Positions 8,216 through 16,582 of a stretch of DNA of 64,000 bases are shown here, piece after piece. The notes under the pieces were generated by a model, which saw only the letters and a program-made list of their open reading frames with translations, was not told the origin of the DNA and ran no database searches. Position 1 is the first letter of the stretch, and every line of letters begins with the position of its first letter. The stretch is from Lachnospiraceae bacterium (GTDB taxonomy: Bacteria > Bacillota > Clostridia > Lachnospirales > Lachnospiraceae): contig JAFQBM010000041.1 in NCBI GenBank assembly GCA_017399685.1, positions 37,317 to 101,316 on the forward strand. Reading direction: 5' to 3'. The position numbers were made by a program, and so were the translations under genes.

Positions 8216-9098
8216 TCTTCTTTGCCTCCCGGTAAACATCTTCCAACGACATATCATGATTCAAAATATTTATTATTTTACTTGTATCAGTGTCAGCCAT
8301 AAATTCATTAAAATTCACCAAATTTAATTCCAAAGTAAGTTGTTCCTCATCTTTTTGAATCATATAAGATTCATATTTTTCCAATATTTCTCTGTCATTT
8401 TCACAGACAACCCGTTTCAATGCGTTTTTACTATACTTTTGAATCAGACTATGATATCTTCCGCTTTCTATTATTTTTCCTTTTTCAAGAATTATCAAAT
8501 CCTGTATTAATTCCTGGGTTTCATATAAATCCTGGGATGCAATCACAACCTTTACTTTGTTTTCCGTGTATAGCTGTAAAATAATTTCACTCAATTCACT
8601 TTTTGATTCTACATCCAATCCCCAAAAAGGTTCATCTAAAAATAAAACCTCAGGATAATTTAACATACTAATTAACAACATAACTTTCGCAAACATTCCT
8701 CTTGACAGTTCCGGTATCTTTTTCTTCTCATATTCTTTGATATGAAACCTTCGAACCCATCCTTCATATTCTTTATTTGATATGTTATAAATTCCCATAA
8801 AGTATTGAATGGTTTCTTTTACTGTTAATTTTGCATAAAGTCTTAACTGGTCTGTAAATAACCCTGTCATCTTAGATATCTGCTCTTTTTGCCGTAAAGA
8901 CACACCATGAATGTATACGTCTCCACTTGTAGGATGTATGAATCCATTGGAAACCATAAATAAAGTGGTTTTTCCTGCACCATTATTTCCTATCACTCCC
9001 AAGGGTTCCAGGTTATCACAGGAATAATTTATATCCTCTAATGCCCACTTACTTTTAGAATTATATTGTTTATATAAATGATTGAATTCTATTACCAT
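8190..9098 (-). CDS. ABC transporter ATP-binding protein
   Basis: 302-residue ATPase with Walker A GNNGAGKT near residue 37, Walker B VLFLDEP and a D-loop GLD. The signature motif is LSRGM, a departure from LSGGQ but seen in export-type ATPases. A C-terminal extension of about 90 residues follows the ATPase core. It couples ATP hydrolysis to the adjacent permease. ATG 9098 follows AGAAAGGAAAAT. The operon order is secreted protein, ATPase, permease. Confidence 0.9.
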   Translation of the reverse strand: MVIEFNHLYKQYNSKSKWALEDINYSCDNLEPLGVIGNNGAGKTTLFMVSNGFIHPTSGDVYIHGVSLRQKEQISKMTGLFTDQLRLYAKLTVKETIQYFMGIYNISNKEYEGWVRRFHIKEYEKKKIPELSRGMFAKVMLLISMLNYPEVLFLDEPFWGLDVESKSELSEIILQLYTENKVKVVIASQDLYETQELIQDLIILEKGKIIESGRYHSLIQKYSKNALKRVVCENDREILEKYESYMIQKDEEQLTLELNLVNFNEFMADTDTSKIINILNHDMSLEDVYREAKKNAVMGFDK

Positions 9099-9137
9099 AT
9101 TTTCCTTTCTGTCTCCGTCTATTCCGGTAACTAGCTC

Positions 9138-9568
9138 TTAATCTGTTCTTTCTGCTTTCATTGCCTTTTTCACTTCATACATACACACGATTCCTTCTTT
9201 ATCCTTTACCGGAATATAATCTTTCATTAAAGTTCCATTCTCATCCCAGATTTTAAAGTAGTAAATTCTCCCTTTACCTGAACCAAACAACAATTCACTG
9301 ACTGTTTCAAATTGCATTTCCGGACAGGTCATCATTTTTGTGCCATCCAGATAAATTTCCCTTTTTTCTTTTCGGTAAACAAAGGATTTACTAATATCTG
9401 TATCGATTATATTTTTTACATACCAAGAACTTCCTGCTCTTATTCCACGGGTTGACTCCTGATTTTTCGATGTAGCTGCCTTAGAAGACATAGCCGGAAT
9501 ACTGCCTAATAATAAAATTACTACAGTTACGATACTTACCAACTTACAATAATGCTTTTTTTATTCAC
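9138..9568 (-). CDS. Secreted protein with an apparent frameshift at its start
   Basis: Function unknown. The open frame from 9542 begins inside a signal peptide (LVSIVTVVILLLGSIPA, then MSSKAA) and encodes a small, beta-rich exported domain (IDTDISKSFVYRKEKREIYLDG). No ribosome-binding site precedes the only in-frame start, TTG 9542. A perfect GGAGGAGAAGAAA lies before GTG 9568, whose frame reads MNKKSIIVSW and then stops. One extra A in the A7 run at 9556-9562 would join them into MNKKKHYCKLVSIV, a classic signal peptide. So the gene is either inactivated, phase-variable, or affected by a sequencing error. It heads an ABC transporter operon. Confidence 0.6.
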
Positions 9569-9639
9569 TTTCTTCTCCTCCTGTTTTTCATTAATTGAGT
9601 AAAAAACTATAAATTCCATAAACAGCCTTTCCAAGTCTC

Positions 9640-9755
9640 AATGGTTCACAACATATCTTGCAAACCGCCACCATCTCGTGGTTAGGTGCCACATTGCTTG
9701 TTATCTAGATACAAACTATGTGAATTGCCCTATGAATCATCTCGGCTAAATTTTA
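9640..9755. repeat. Dispersed intergenic repeat, copy 2
   Basis: Contains CACAACATATCTTGCAAACC, then GCCACCATCTCGTGG, AGGTGCC, and at its far end ATCATCTCGGCTAAATT. It aligns with the copy at 44046-44130 and with a deleted copy at 6894-6925. No coding frame. Confidence 0.5.
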
Positions 9756-9766
9756 TTTCTTTTGTA

Positions 9767-9818
9767 TTACTCTCTTGTTTTCTTCTTTATGATAATAAAG
9801 AAGAAAACAAGAGAGTAA
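9767..9818. repeat. Perfect 24-bp AT-rich hairpin
   Basis: Arms 9767-9790 and 9795-9818 are exact reverse complements around a GATA loop; the arm starts TTACTCTCTTG and ends TTCTTTAT. No T-run follows on either strand, so it is not a standard terminator. The rest of 9819-10023 shows nothing recognisable. Confidence 0.7.
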
Positions 9819-10023
9819 ACGCATAACCAAAACCAAAAATCATACTTGAAATTTGTTATATATCACTATTAAACCTGAAATGTCCAATTCCAATTATGAT
9901 ATAAAAAATGCCCACTTAAGGTAGATAAGCCTATTCTTTTACTTGTTTACACTAAAAGGAGCATAAAACTGTTAAAATACTGTTATCCTTAGCTTTTTGC
10001 GATTTTTTTTGATTTTAAGCATA

Positions 10024-10485
10024 CTACCATTCTATTTGTGAAGTCACTAATGACCTTACTTGTTTCTCAAAAGACTGCTCAAATCTCAAATCATCTTCCT
10101 CTGTCCGCTTCTTTGGGCCTTTTAAATGATTTTTCCCAGAGGAACGCCTTGCCTTTTTATTCAGATGTCGTTCCATTAACATCTGGTCGATATTTTCATC
10201 GGTATACCACTTACCGGACTGATGAATTCCATAAGCACCTTTCCCTAATGCCATGGCTGCCACCCCGTAATCCTGAGTCACCACGATATCTCCTTTTTTG
10301 CAAAGATTTATCAATGCAAAATCCACTGCATCCGCACCAGCTCCTATGATTTTCACTTCACTGTAGTCTGAGGTTAGAATATGATTCGTATCACATAAAA
10401 GCATCACTGGAATCTGATATTTTTTCGCTATTTTTTCTACAATCCCGACCACTGGGCAGGCATCCGCATCTACATATATTTGCAT
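10024..10485 (-). CDS. UPF0178 (YaiI/YqxD, DUF188) family protein
   Basis: 153-residue cytoplasmic protein. The N-terminus MQIYVDADACPV and the internal VVTQDYGVAAMAL segment are hallmarks of this widespread uncharacterised family, which resembles PIN-type nuclease folds by its aspartates. The basic C-terminal tail (NKKARRSSGKN, then KGPKKRTEEDD) is typical. ATG 10485 is preferred over the upstream in-frame start because AAAGGTGG precedes it. Monocistronic by appearance. Biochemical role unknown. Confidence 0.88.
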   Translation of the reverse strand: MQIYVDADACPVVGIVEKIAKKYQIPVMLLCDTNHILTSDYSEVKIIGAGADAVDFALINLCKKGDIVVTQDYGVAAMALGKGAYGIHQSGKWYTDENIDQMLMERHLNKKARRSSGKNHLKGPKKRTEEDDLRFEQSFEKQVRSLVTSQIEW

Positions 10486-10569
10486 ATTTATAAACCACCT
10501 TTCTACTTTAGGAAATTTAGTTAATTGCAAAACCATTCAAAACTTATATTAAGTGATTCAAATAAAATA

Positions 10570-10881
10570 TTATAGTTTCACAATTACCCACTTACAAGTT
10601 TCCTTCGTAAATATCAACTTTACAATCTCTTTTCTTCCATTTACAGGAATCGTACATATATGCTCTACGGTTTGTATTCCGGAATAAGTCTTTTCTTCTG
10701 TAGTTAATACCTGTATATCTCCCACCGTATGGATGCATCCCTTCTCATCCATTACTTTGATTAACTTTGGGATACTTTTTCCCTGACTGGTAAACCAGCA
10801 TTCACAGGCAATTTCTCTTTGGATACCATGTAAAATACCATGTTCTTTTTTCTCTATGATATCTCCCAATCTAAAAGCCAT
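10570..10881 (-). CDS. Hypothetical protein, 103 residues
   Basis: Not recognised. Begins MAFRLGDIIEKKEHGI after a GGAAGGTG region with usable spacing. Predicted soluble and rich in beta strands (VMDEKGCIHTVGDIQVLTTE), with several cysteines and no membrane segment. It lies on the same strand between the UPF0178 gene and the polymerase gene with sizeable gaps, so no operon can be claimed. Codon use and a proper start make it a probable real gene. Confidence 0.6.
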   Translation of the reverse strand: MAFRLGDIIEKKEHGILHGIQREIACECWFTSQGKSIPKLIKVMDEKGCIHTVGDIQVLTTEEKTYSGIQTVEHICTIPVNGRKEIVKLIFTKETCKWVIVKL

Positions 10882-11025
10882 TCCTACACCTTCCTGTTAC
10901 TATCTTCATTAGATAATTATGAAACTATCATATTTTACATAAAAGTGATGTAAAAGAAATAAAACAATACAGGCACACTTTCGATAGTTTTCCAATTACC
11001 TGACTGTCTCTCAACTTAAACTCCC

Positions 11026-12294
11026 TTACTCCACCTTTTCCTTGCTATAATCTACTGTTCTTTTCTCCCTGGAAATTCCGCCATTCATATGGTCCAGTTT
11101 ATCCTGCATTAAAAATGATGCCCTTTGAATGGCATCCAAGCCAAAACGTTCTCTAATACTGTCCACTGCTTCGTCCAGCTTTTCCAGTTTTTCATAATCC
11201 ATATCATCAAATAACGTAAGCTGCCGGTTATTCTCATTCTTCGATACCCTGCTGGTCTGAAGTCCTAAAAGACGAATCGGTGTACCATCCCACAATTCAT
11301 CAAACAAAGAACAGGCTGCCTCATAAATTTCTTTGGTTATGTTTGTGGAAAAAGGAAGTACTTTCTGATGTGATACATAAGATAAGTCGCAAAGACGAAT
11401 CCCAACCGATACCACTTCTATCCGTACTTCGTCCTTTCTGAGCCTGTGTCCTACAGTTTCTGCCAAAGAAAGCAGAACCATCTTCGCAGTCTGGGCATCC
11501 ACCACATCAAAAGAAATCGTGGTAGAATTACCATACCCTTTGTTATCTAAAGGCATCGCCTCTACCTTGGATACATCAATGCCATTGGCAAAGTTCCAAA
11601 TCGTCTCTCCCTGTTTTTTTAGTAGAGACTTCAAAAACTTTACATCCGCCTTCGCCAAATCTCCAATGGTTCTGATTCCCACAGATTTTAATTTCTTCTC
11701 AGAAGCACCTCCTACAAAAAATAAATCCCTTACCGGCAAAGGCCACATTTTCCTTTGGATTTCCTCCGGGAACAATGTATGCACCAAATCAGGCTTTTTA
11801 AAGTCACTGGCCATCTTGGCCAGAAGTTTATTACTGGATACCCCTACATTCACAGTAAATCCAAGTTCCCGGTGTATCTCATCCTTTATCATATTAGCTG
11901 CCACCACCGGAGAACCAAACAACTTCGCGGTTCCCGTCATATCCACAAAAGCCTCGTCAATGCTGTATTGCTCCACCACATCAGAATATTTTCTTAAAAT
12001 CCCCATAAATGCCTTAGAATTCTTTTCATATAACTCATAATTCGGTGGAACCAATGTAAGACTCGGACATTTCCGCAAAGCATCCACCACCGGTTCCCCA
12101 GTATGGATATTATATTTCTTCGCAGGGATAGATTTCGCTAAAATTATTCCATGCCTTTTCGCAACGTCACCTCCCACAGCGGAAGGAATCTCTCTCAAAT
12201 CTACACTTCCCCCAAGATGCCTTAGCCTGTAAACTGCTTCCCAAGACAAAAACGCACTATTTACATCAATATGGAACACCACTTTCTCCGACAT
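11026..12294 (-). CDS. dinB: Y-family DNA polymerase (DinB/Pol IV-like)
   Basis: Translesion DNA polymerase. The catalytic acidic residues are visible in VVFHIDVNSAF (Asp10) and in YSIDEAFVDMTG (palm domain). The thumb and little-finger domains follow, and QLTLFDD near the C-terminus is a beta-clamp binding motif. MSEKVVF at ATG 12294 is chosen because GAAGGAAG lies upstream; the longer frame starts lack such a site. The protein has 422 residues, slightly longer than E. coli DinB, and could be the UvrX/UmuC-like branch. A LexA-type operator and a strong promoter lie upstream, which fits SOS induction. Confidence 0.9.
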   Translation of the reverse strand: MSEKVVFHIDVNSAFLSWEAVYRLRHLGGSVDLREIPSAVGGDVAKRHGIILAKSIPAKKYNIHTGEPVVDALRKCPSLTLVPPNYELYEKNSKAFMGILRKYSDVVEQYSIDEAFVDMTGTAKLFGSPVVAANMIKDEIHRELGFTVNVGVSSNKLLAKMASDFKKPDLVHTLFPEEIQRKMWPLPVRDLFFVGGASEKKLKSVGIRTIGDLAKADVKFLKSLLKKQGETIWNFANGIDVSKVEAMPLDNKGYGNSTTISFDVVDAQTAKMVLLSLAETVGHRLRKDEVRIEVVSVGIRLCDLSYVSHQKVLPFSTNITKEIYEAACSLFDELWDGTPIRLLGLQTSRVSKNENNRQLTLFDDMDYEKLEKLDEAVDSIRERFGLDAIQRASFLMQDKLDHMNGGISREKRTVDYSKEKVE

Positions 12295-12434
12295 TTTCTT
12301 ACACTTCCTTCTCATTCCAATACAAAAATAACTACACCTGATTATCACGTATCCTATAAACTACCGCTATCACAACTACATTAAAATCCGTATCTTTTTA
12401 TTCATGTTCTTTTTTTCATTCATATTATTCTTTC

Positions 12435-12463
12435 ATTATAACAAAACTATATTTTATTGTAAA
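12435..12463 (-). promoter_or_regulatory. Predicted promoter of the dinB-like gene
   Basis: Minus strand -35 TTTACA (12463-12458), 17-bp spacer, -10 TATAAT (12440-12435). A leader of about 135 nt precedes the start codon. Confidence 0.7.
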
Positions 12464-12472
12464 TGGTTTTAA

Positions 12473-12484
12473 GAACATTTGTTC
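12473..12484. promoter_or_regulatory. LexA (SOS) box
   Basis: GAACATTTGTTC fits the Gram-positive LexA consensus GAAC-N4-GTTC exactly. It lies 9 bp upstream of the -35 box of the Y-family polymerase gene. Confidence 0.75.
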
Positions 12485-12698
12485 TGTTATAATTTTACTA
12501 TTAATATCGTTTTCTATATTATTGTATACCTTCAGAGAGCAGCTATTTACTAAATTGATAGAAATCTATTTTTGTAAATACTCGAAACATATCCCTATGT
12601 TTTCCACAGGCAATATAGAAGATGCTTCGATTTTCTTACTCTGTACAACGGAAGCTGCAGTATGGACATGGTGATGCAATTTGACAACACAGCCTAAA

Positions 12699-12757
12699 TA
12701 AAAAAGCAGGATGTCCTGTGGCATATCACTTCCATATTCCACAACATCCTGTTTTTT
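12699..12757. terminator. Bidirectional terminator-like hairpin
   Basis: CAGGATGTCCTGTGG (12707-12721) pairs with CCACAACATCCTG (12739-12751) with a 2-nt bulge. An A-run on the left and a T-run on the right give T-tracts on both strands. It probably ends transcripts of the DUF368 gene. Confidence 0.65.
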
Positions 12758-12797
12758 CATATCCTTCCCTTATCAATATTAACACGATATCAGAGTA

Positions 12798-12810
12798 AAA
12801 ATACCTTTTG
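12798..12810. repeat. Short dispersed repeat AAAATACCTTTTG
   Basis: The 13-mer recurs exactly at 18335-18347, in both places followed by KTCCCA. Part of an intergenic repeat family also marked by GGTATCATAAG. Confidence 0.4.
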
Positions 12811-12891
12811 GTCCCAGCATCTGAATCATGGTAGACTACAAAATTGTATTATGATTCTTTCTACTTTTTCTCTTTGAATATTTTTTCAGCT

Positions 12892-13740
12892 TTATTTTTC
12901 ACCCAGCTTACCTGCAACAAAAAATCCCAAACCAAAGGTAATGATTCCGGTAACTACACTTACCAAGGTAATCTCCGGAAAATTTCCCACCATCAGAATG
13001 GCTATCGGGGAAGCTAACAATAAACCAACGATGGACCAGTATGCATAGAACGAATACTTTTCAAATACAAATTCCATCAACTTTGCAATCAGTACGCCTC
13101 CCACTACTACACCAATGCCAAAAGGAATCAGAATAAACAATACCTTTCCCATGGCTTTCATATCCATATGCAGCAAAGCCGCCACAAATTCCTTAATGGT
13201 GTCCAGTATAGGATTATAATACCCCATCAATATCAACATCATTGAACCACTCACACCTGGTATTACCAAAGTCGCAGCCGCAATAATGCCTACCAGAAAT
13301 AACTTCACAAAATCCGATATTCCGGTATGAATCGCCACATCTCCTCCCTGTTGTCCGTTCAATAACGCCATTCCCACTACCAGCAGGAACAACAACACGA
13401 TACAAAGAATATGAGCGGGTCTTATGGTCGTTCCCTTTACCTTATCATAAATCGCGGGAAGTCCACCTAAAATCAGTCCGATAAATAATAAATTCGTCTG
13501 AACCGGAAAGGTTTCAAACAGATAATCAAGTCCAAATGCACTGGCAATAATAGAAATCACCACTCCTATGCCGATAGGACATAAAAACAATACATTTTTC
13601 TTAAAATCCTTAAAGAAATGAGTCACACAATGAATCAACTTGTCATAAATCCCCATAGAAACTGCCATAGTTCCACCACTGACCCCAGGTAAAACACTGG
13701 AAATTCCTATTACAATACCTTTTAAAATATTCTTAATCAT
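12892..13740 (-). CDS. popT: DUF368 membrane protein, predicted undecaprenyl-phosphate translocase (PopT)
   Basis: 282 residues with about eight membrane segments. Both halves contain the family's repeated motif: LPGVSGG at residues 17-23 and IPGVSGS at 160-166. DUF368 proteins have been shown to recycle the lipid carrier undecaprenyl phosphate across the membrane for cell-wall synthesis (PopT). That function is transferred from the family, not shown here. The start ATG follows AGAGGTGAACT. The gene stands alone on the minus strand downstream of the Na/Pi cotransporter gene, separated by a small hairpin repeat. Confidence 0.88.
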   Translation of the reverse strand: MIKNILKGIVIGISSVLPGVSGGTMAVSMGIYDKLIHCVTHFFKDFKKNVLFLCPIGIGVVISIIASAFGLDYLFETFPVQTNLLFIGLILGGLPAIYDKVKGTTIRPAHILCIVLLFLLVVGMALLNGQQGGDVAIHTGISDFVKLFLVGIIAAATLVIPGVSGSMMLILMGYYNPILDTIKEFVAALLHMDMKAMGKVLFILIPFGIGVVVGGVLIAKLMEFVFEKYSFYAYWSIVGLLLASPIAILMVGNFPEITLVSVVTGIITFGLGFFVAGKLGEK

Positions 13741-13833
13741 AGTTCACCTCTTACAATGGATTAAAACTCCAAACTTTCCCTCCTCTTTTTATCCTCGAAG
13801 ATCCTCAACCTATTTTGCCCCCACTAACGAGGA

Positions 13834-13861
13834 TAGGTGTCACGTTTCCGTGCCACCTATT
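13834..13861. repeat. REP-like hairpin
   Basis: ATAGGTG-T-CACG pairs with CGTG-C-CACCTAT around TTTC. No T-run follows, so it is more like a dispersed palindrome than a terminator. It sits between the cotransporter stop and the popT start. Confidence 0.45.
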
Positions 13862-13901
13862 TATAACTGCATCAATCATTAAGTTCATGCATCATTTCGT
13901 T

Positions 13902-15548
13902 TTATTTGTTTTCAATCATTGCTATTTTAAGCATTTCATTTGAAATATTAAGTGCATGATCCCCGATTCTTTCGAAATCTGTCAGCATTTCAGAGAATAA
14001 AATACTTCCTTCATCGGAGCAGGAGCCTTGTTGTATTCTTACAAACATATTATTTCGATACTGCGCTGTGACATCATCGATTTTTTGCTCCATACAAGCT
14101 ACTTTCTCATGCCAGTCAACTACGTCTGTCGGTCTTTGACTCAGCAAGTCAAACAATTTATTACAAATTTCCTGTAATTCAAGAATCTCTTTCTGGGCAT
14201 GCTCAGAAAAAGTGATTTTCTTTTCTGCAATCATGTGTGAATAACCTGCAATATTCATGGCATGGTCACTGATTCTTTCTATATTACTGGTCATTGCATA
14301 TAAAGCATTAAACACTGTGCTACCACTACTAGTACCTTCATGGGTAACTGCATTGGTGATATATTTTGAGATTTCTTTGTTTAAATAATCCACATACTCT
14401 TCTCTTTTTTCTATGGCTTCATATTTCGCTTTATCCTGCTTCTTGAAAACATCAAAGGCTTCTAACACATTCCTCTTTGACATATCCAGCATACGCATCA
14501 ATTCTTTTTTAATACTTTCCATACAAATAACATAAGCACCTAATTTTTCTGTATTGATATGCTTGATATCCAGAAGATGATGTACTTTTACTTCATCATC
14601 TACTTCCTCTGCCTTATCCTTTAATATTAAAGTTGCCAGTTTGGTAAGCCCTGTACCAAGTGGAAGTAAAAGTAAGGTGGTAACAATATTAAATGTAGTA
14701 TGTAAATTAGCTATCTGCGCCGGCACATTTCCAGGAGTCCATCCCTGTACCATGGAAATCACCGGAGTAACAAGACACAATATAGTAAATACGATAGTTC
14801 CAAATACATTAAACATAATATGAATCAATGTGGATCTCTTCGCATTTCTGCTGGTTCCCACAGATGCTAAAAGTGCAGTAATACAGGTACCAATATTTTG
14901 ACCAAATAATACGAAGGCTGCGCTGTTTAACTCAACGATTCCACTTGCTGCCAACGCCTGTAAAATACCAACAGAGGCGGAAGAAGACTGAATCAACGCA
15001 GTAAACACCGTTCCTGCCAGAATTCCTAAGAATGGATTTTCAAACTTTGTCAAAATACTTACAAACTCTTCCGAATTTGCCAAAGGCTTCATAGCTCCAC
15101 TCATCATGTCCATTCCAATGAAAAGAACACCTAAACCTGCCATGATTTCGCCTATATGCTGAACTTTTTCATTCTTTAAAAATACAATGGCAGCCACACC
15201 AATAAATGCCACTATAGGAGCAATTGCTCCCACATCTAAAGCAATTAACTGTCCGGTAATGGTAGTACCGATATTAGCACCCATAATAATCCATACAGCC
15301 TGTTTTAATGTCATCATTCCTGAATTTACGAATCCTACTACCATAACCGTAGTTGCGGAAGAAGACTGTATTACCGCAGTAATTCCTGCTCCTACCAATA
15401 CACCCACAAAACGATTGGCTGTAAGTTTTTCCAGAATCACTTTCATCTTATTTCCTGCGGCTGCCTCCAAACCGATACTCATCATCTGCATACCATATAA
15501 AAACAAAGCTAATCCGCCAAGTAGTCCCATTAAATCTGTAAATGTCAT
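13902..15548 (-). CDS. Na/Pi cotransporter family protein with PhoU-like domain
   Basis: 548 residues. The N-terminal two thirds form a membrane transporter with two inverted QSSS repeats (GITAVIQSSSATTVMVVGF and TALIQSSSASVGILQALA), which bind sodium and phosphate in the type II family. The C-terminal 200 residues are a helical PhoU-like domain (MTSNIERISDHAMNIAG and DFERIGDHALNIS), likely regulatory. The start ATG follows CGGAGGAACAAC. A 44-residue membrane protein is encoded immediately upstream, ending 12 nt before this start, so the two are probably cotranscribed. Phosphate uptake is the family role; direction and substrate are not proven. Confidence 0.92.
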   Translation of the reverse strand: MTFTDLMGLLGGLALFLYGMQMMSIGLEAAAGNKMKVILEKLTANRFVGVLVGAGITAVIQSSSATTVMVVGFVNSGMMTLKQAVWIIMGANIGTTITGQLIALDVGAIAPIVAFIGVAAIVFLKNEKVQHIGEIMAGLGVLFIGMDMMSGAMKPLANSEEFVSILTKFENPFLGILAGTVFTALIQSSSASVGILQALAASGIVELNSAAFVLFGQNIGTCITALLASVGTSRNAKRSTLIHIMFNVFGTIVFTILCLVTPVISMVQGWTPGNVPAQIANLHTTFNIVTTLLLLPLGTGLTKLATLILKDKAEEVDDEVKVHHLLDIKHINTEKLGAYVICMESIKKELMRMLDMSKRNVLEAFDVFKKQDKAKYEAIEKREEYVDYLNKEISKYITNAVTHEGTSSGSTVFNALYAMTSNIERISDHAMNIAGYSHMIAEKKITFSEHAQKEILELQEICNKLFDLLSQRPTDVVDWHEKVACMEQKIDDVTAQYRNNMFVRIQQGSCSDEGSILFSEMLTDFERIGDHALNISNEMLKIAMIENK

Positions 15549-15560
15549 GTTGTTCCTCCG

Positions 15561-15695
15561 TTACCCTTTCTTTTGTTCCTCTAATATTGTATTCTCTGCA
15601 TCTTCTTTTTTATTACTGCCATTTTCAAGCCACCATCCCCAAATACCGGCACCAATGACAATCACCGCCATAATTCCAACGAAAATATCCATCAT
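15561..15695 (-). CDS. 44-residue single-pass membrane protein upstream of the Na/Pi cotransporter
   Basis: Sequence begins MMDIFVGIMAVIVIGAGIWG, then WWLENGSNKKEDAENTILEE and ends QKKG. One hydrophobic helix is followed by a charged tail. The start is behind GGAGGAATAG, a strong site. The stop is 12 nt before the cotransporter ATG, and the intervening bases are its Shine-Dalgarno. This suggests a small accessory subunit or regulator of the transporter. No family is recognised. Confidence 0.75.
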   Translation of the reverse strand: MMDIFVGIMAVIVIGAGIWGWWLENGSNKKEDAENTILEEQKKG

Positions 15696-15873
15696 TCTAT
15701 TCCTCCATTCGGACATATTCCGCAACTGTTCAGAGCTGTGCTCCTAACAGTCGCACATTTTTTGCACTGAAACAAACCTATGCTGTTCATAGGCTAAATC
15801 TGGAGTTATGCTCCTCAATGATTTATGACTAATTTTCACTTTCATTTTTCAATGATTACGCCACTAAATCATC
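15696..15873. repeat. Intergenic palindrome cluster
   Basis: GCAACTGTT (15722-15730) pairs with AACAGTCGC (15746-15754) with one mismatch, enclosing AGAGC / GCTCC. A second stem-like block ATCTGGAG / CTCC lies near 15808. The ACTGTTCA core is shared with the palindrome at 53648. No coding frame was supported. Confidence 0.4.
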
Positions 15874-16293
15874 TCAGATTATGATTTCGCTTCGTTTTTT
15901 ACCATCTGCATTATGAATATAATTTAAGACAATGAAATGATTACGCAGTTTGTGAAAACTTACTGCATTTACTGTTTCAAAAAAAATAGAAGTGGAACAC
16001 AAATCTGCATCTACACACAAAAATTCCAGGAATACCTCAAAATTTTTTCTGCTATATGTAGTTTTATTTGCATATTGCCCCACATAGGAGAGATTCTTAA
16101 GACCCAGCATCTCAGTGGTACATAGACCAGTGTCTGATATAGTAACATCACATGTTCCTACATAAAAAAGAGGTTCTTCTTCCGATGTGAACACAAACAT
16201 GGAATCTGCTTCTATATGTTCAAAGCACATTCCCAAGAAAAATGCAAATAATGTAAAAACGAGACAAAAAATCTGTTTCTTCTTAGACTTCAC
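15874..16293 (-). CDS. Small exported hypothetical protein
   Basis: Not assigned to a named family. GTG 16293 lies 8 nt after GGAGG and gives a clear signal peptide (MKSKKKQIFCLVFTLFAFFL, then GMCFEHIEADS). The mature part of about 100 residues has several cysteines and a C-terminal NYIHNADGKKRSEIII. It may be exported or remain membrane-anchored. A repeat cluster follows the stop codon. No partner gene is evident. Confidence 0.65.
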   Translation of the reverse strand: MKSKKKQIFCLVFTLFAFFLGMCFEHIEADSMFVFTSEEEPLFYVGTCDVTISDTGLCTTEMLGLKNLSYVGQYANKTTYSRKNFEVFLEFLCVDADLCSTSIFFETVNAVSFHKLRNHFIVLNYIHNADGKKRSEIII

Positions 16294-16582
16294 ACCTGTC
16301 ACCTCCATTTGCACTATAACACACTCTCAAAATTTATTCCACTCTTTTCTTTTCATGATTTTTCACGAATAAATGGTGATTTCTTCACACTTAACATGCA
16401 AAAATACCAAACTTATCCTCTTTCAAAATATATTTTTCCAAAAACCCCCTGTTTTATTTCTTCTATACCTTTATTCATGTTGTATCATGATATACCTTTT
16501 TTATGAATCGCACAAAAAAACAGACAAAAATGTATATGACGTTTCTGTCTGTTTCTTCTTGTATTCTACCTTTTTAGATACA

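Noticed and set aside
12566..12760. 64-codon minus-strand frame beginning MKKQDVVEYGSDMPQDILLF
   Set aside because: Its 5' third is the bidirectional terminator hairpin, the spacing to the purine-rich stretch is too short, and no family resemblance is seen.
15187..15747. 186-codon plus-strand frame
   Set aside because: Antisense to the Na/Pi cotransporter and the 44-residue protein; no ribosome-binding site.
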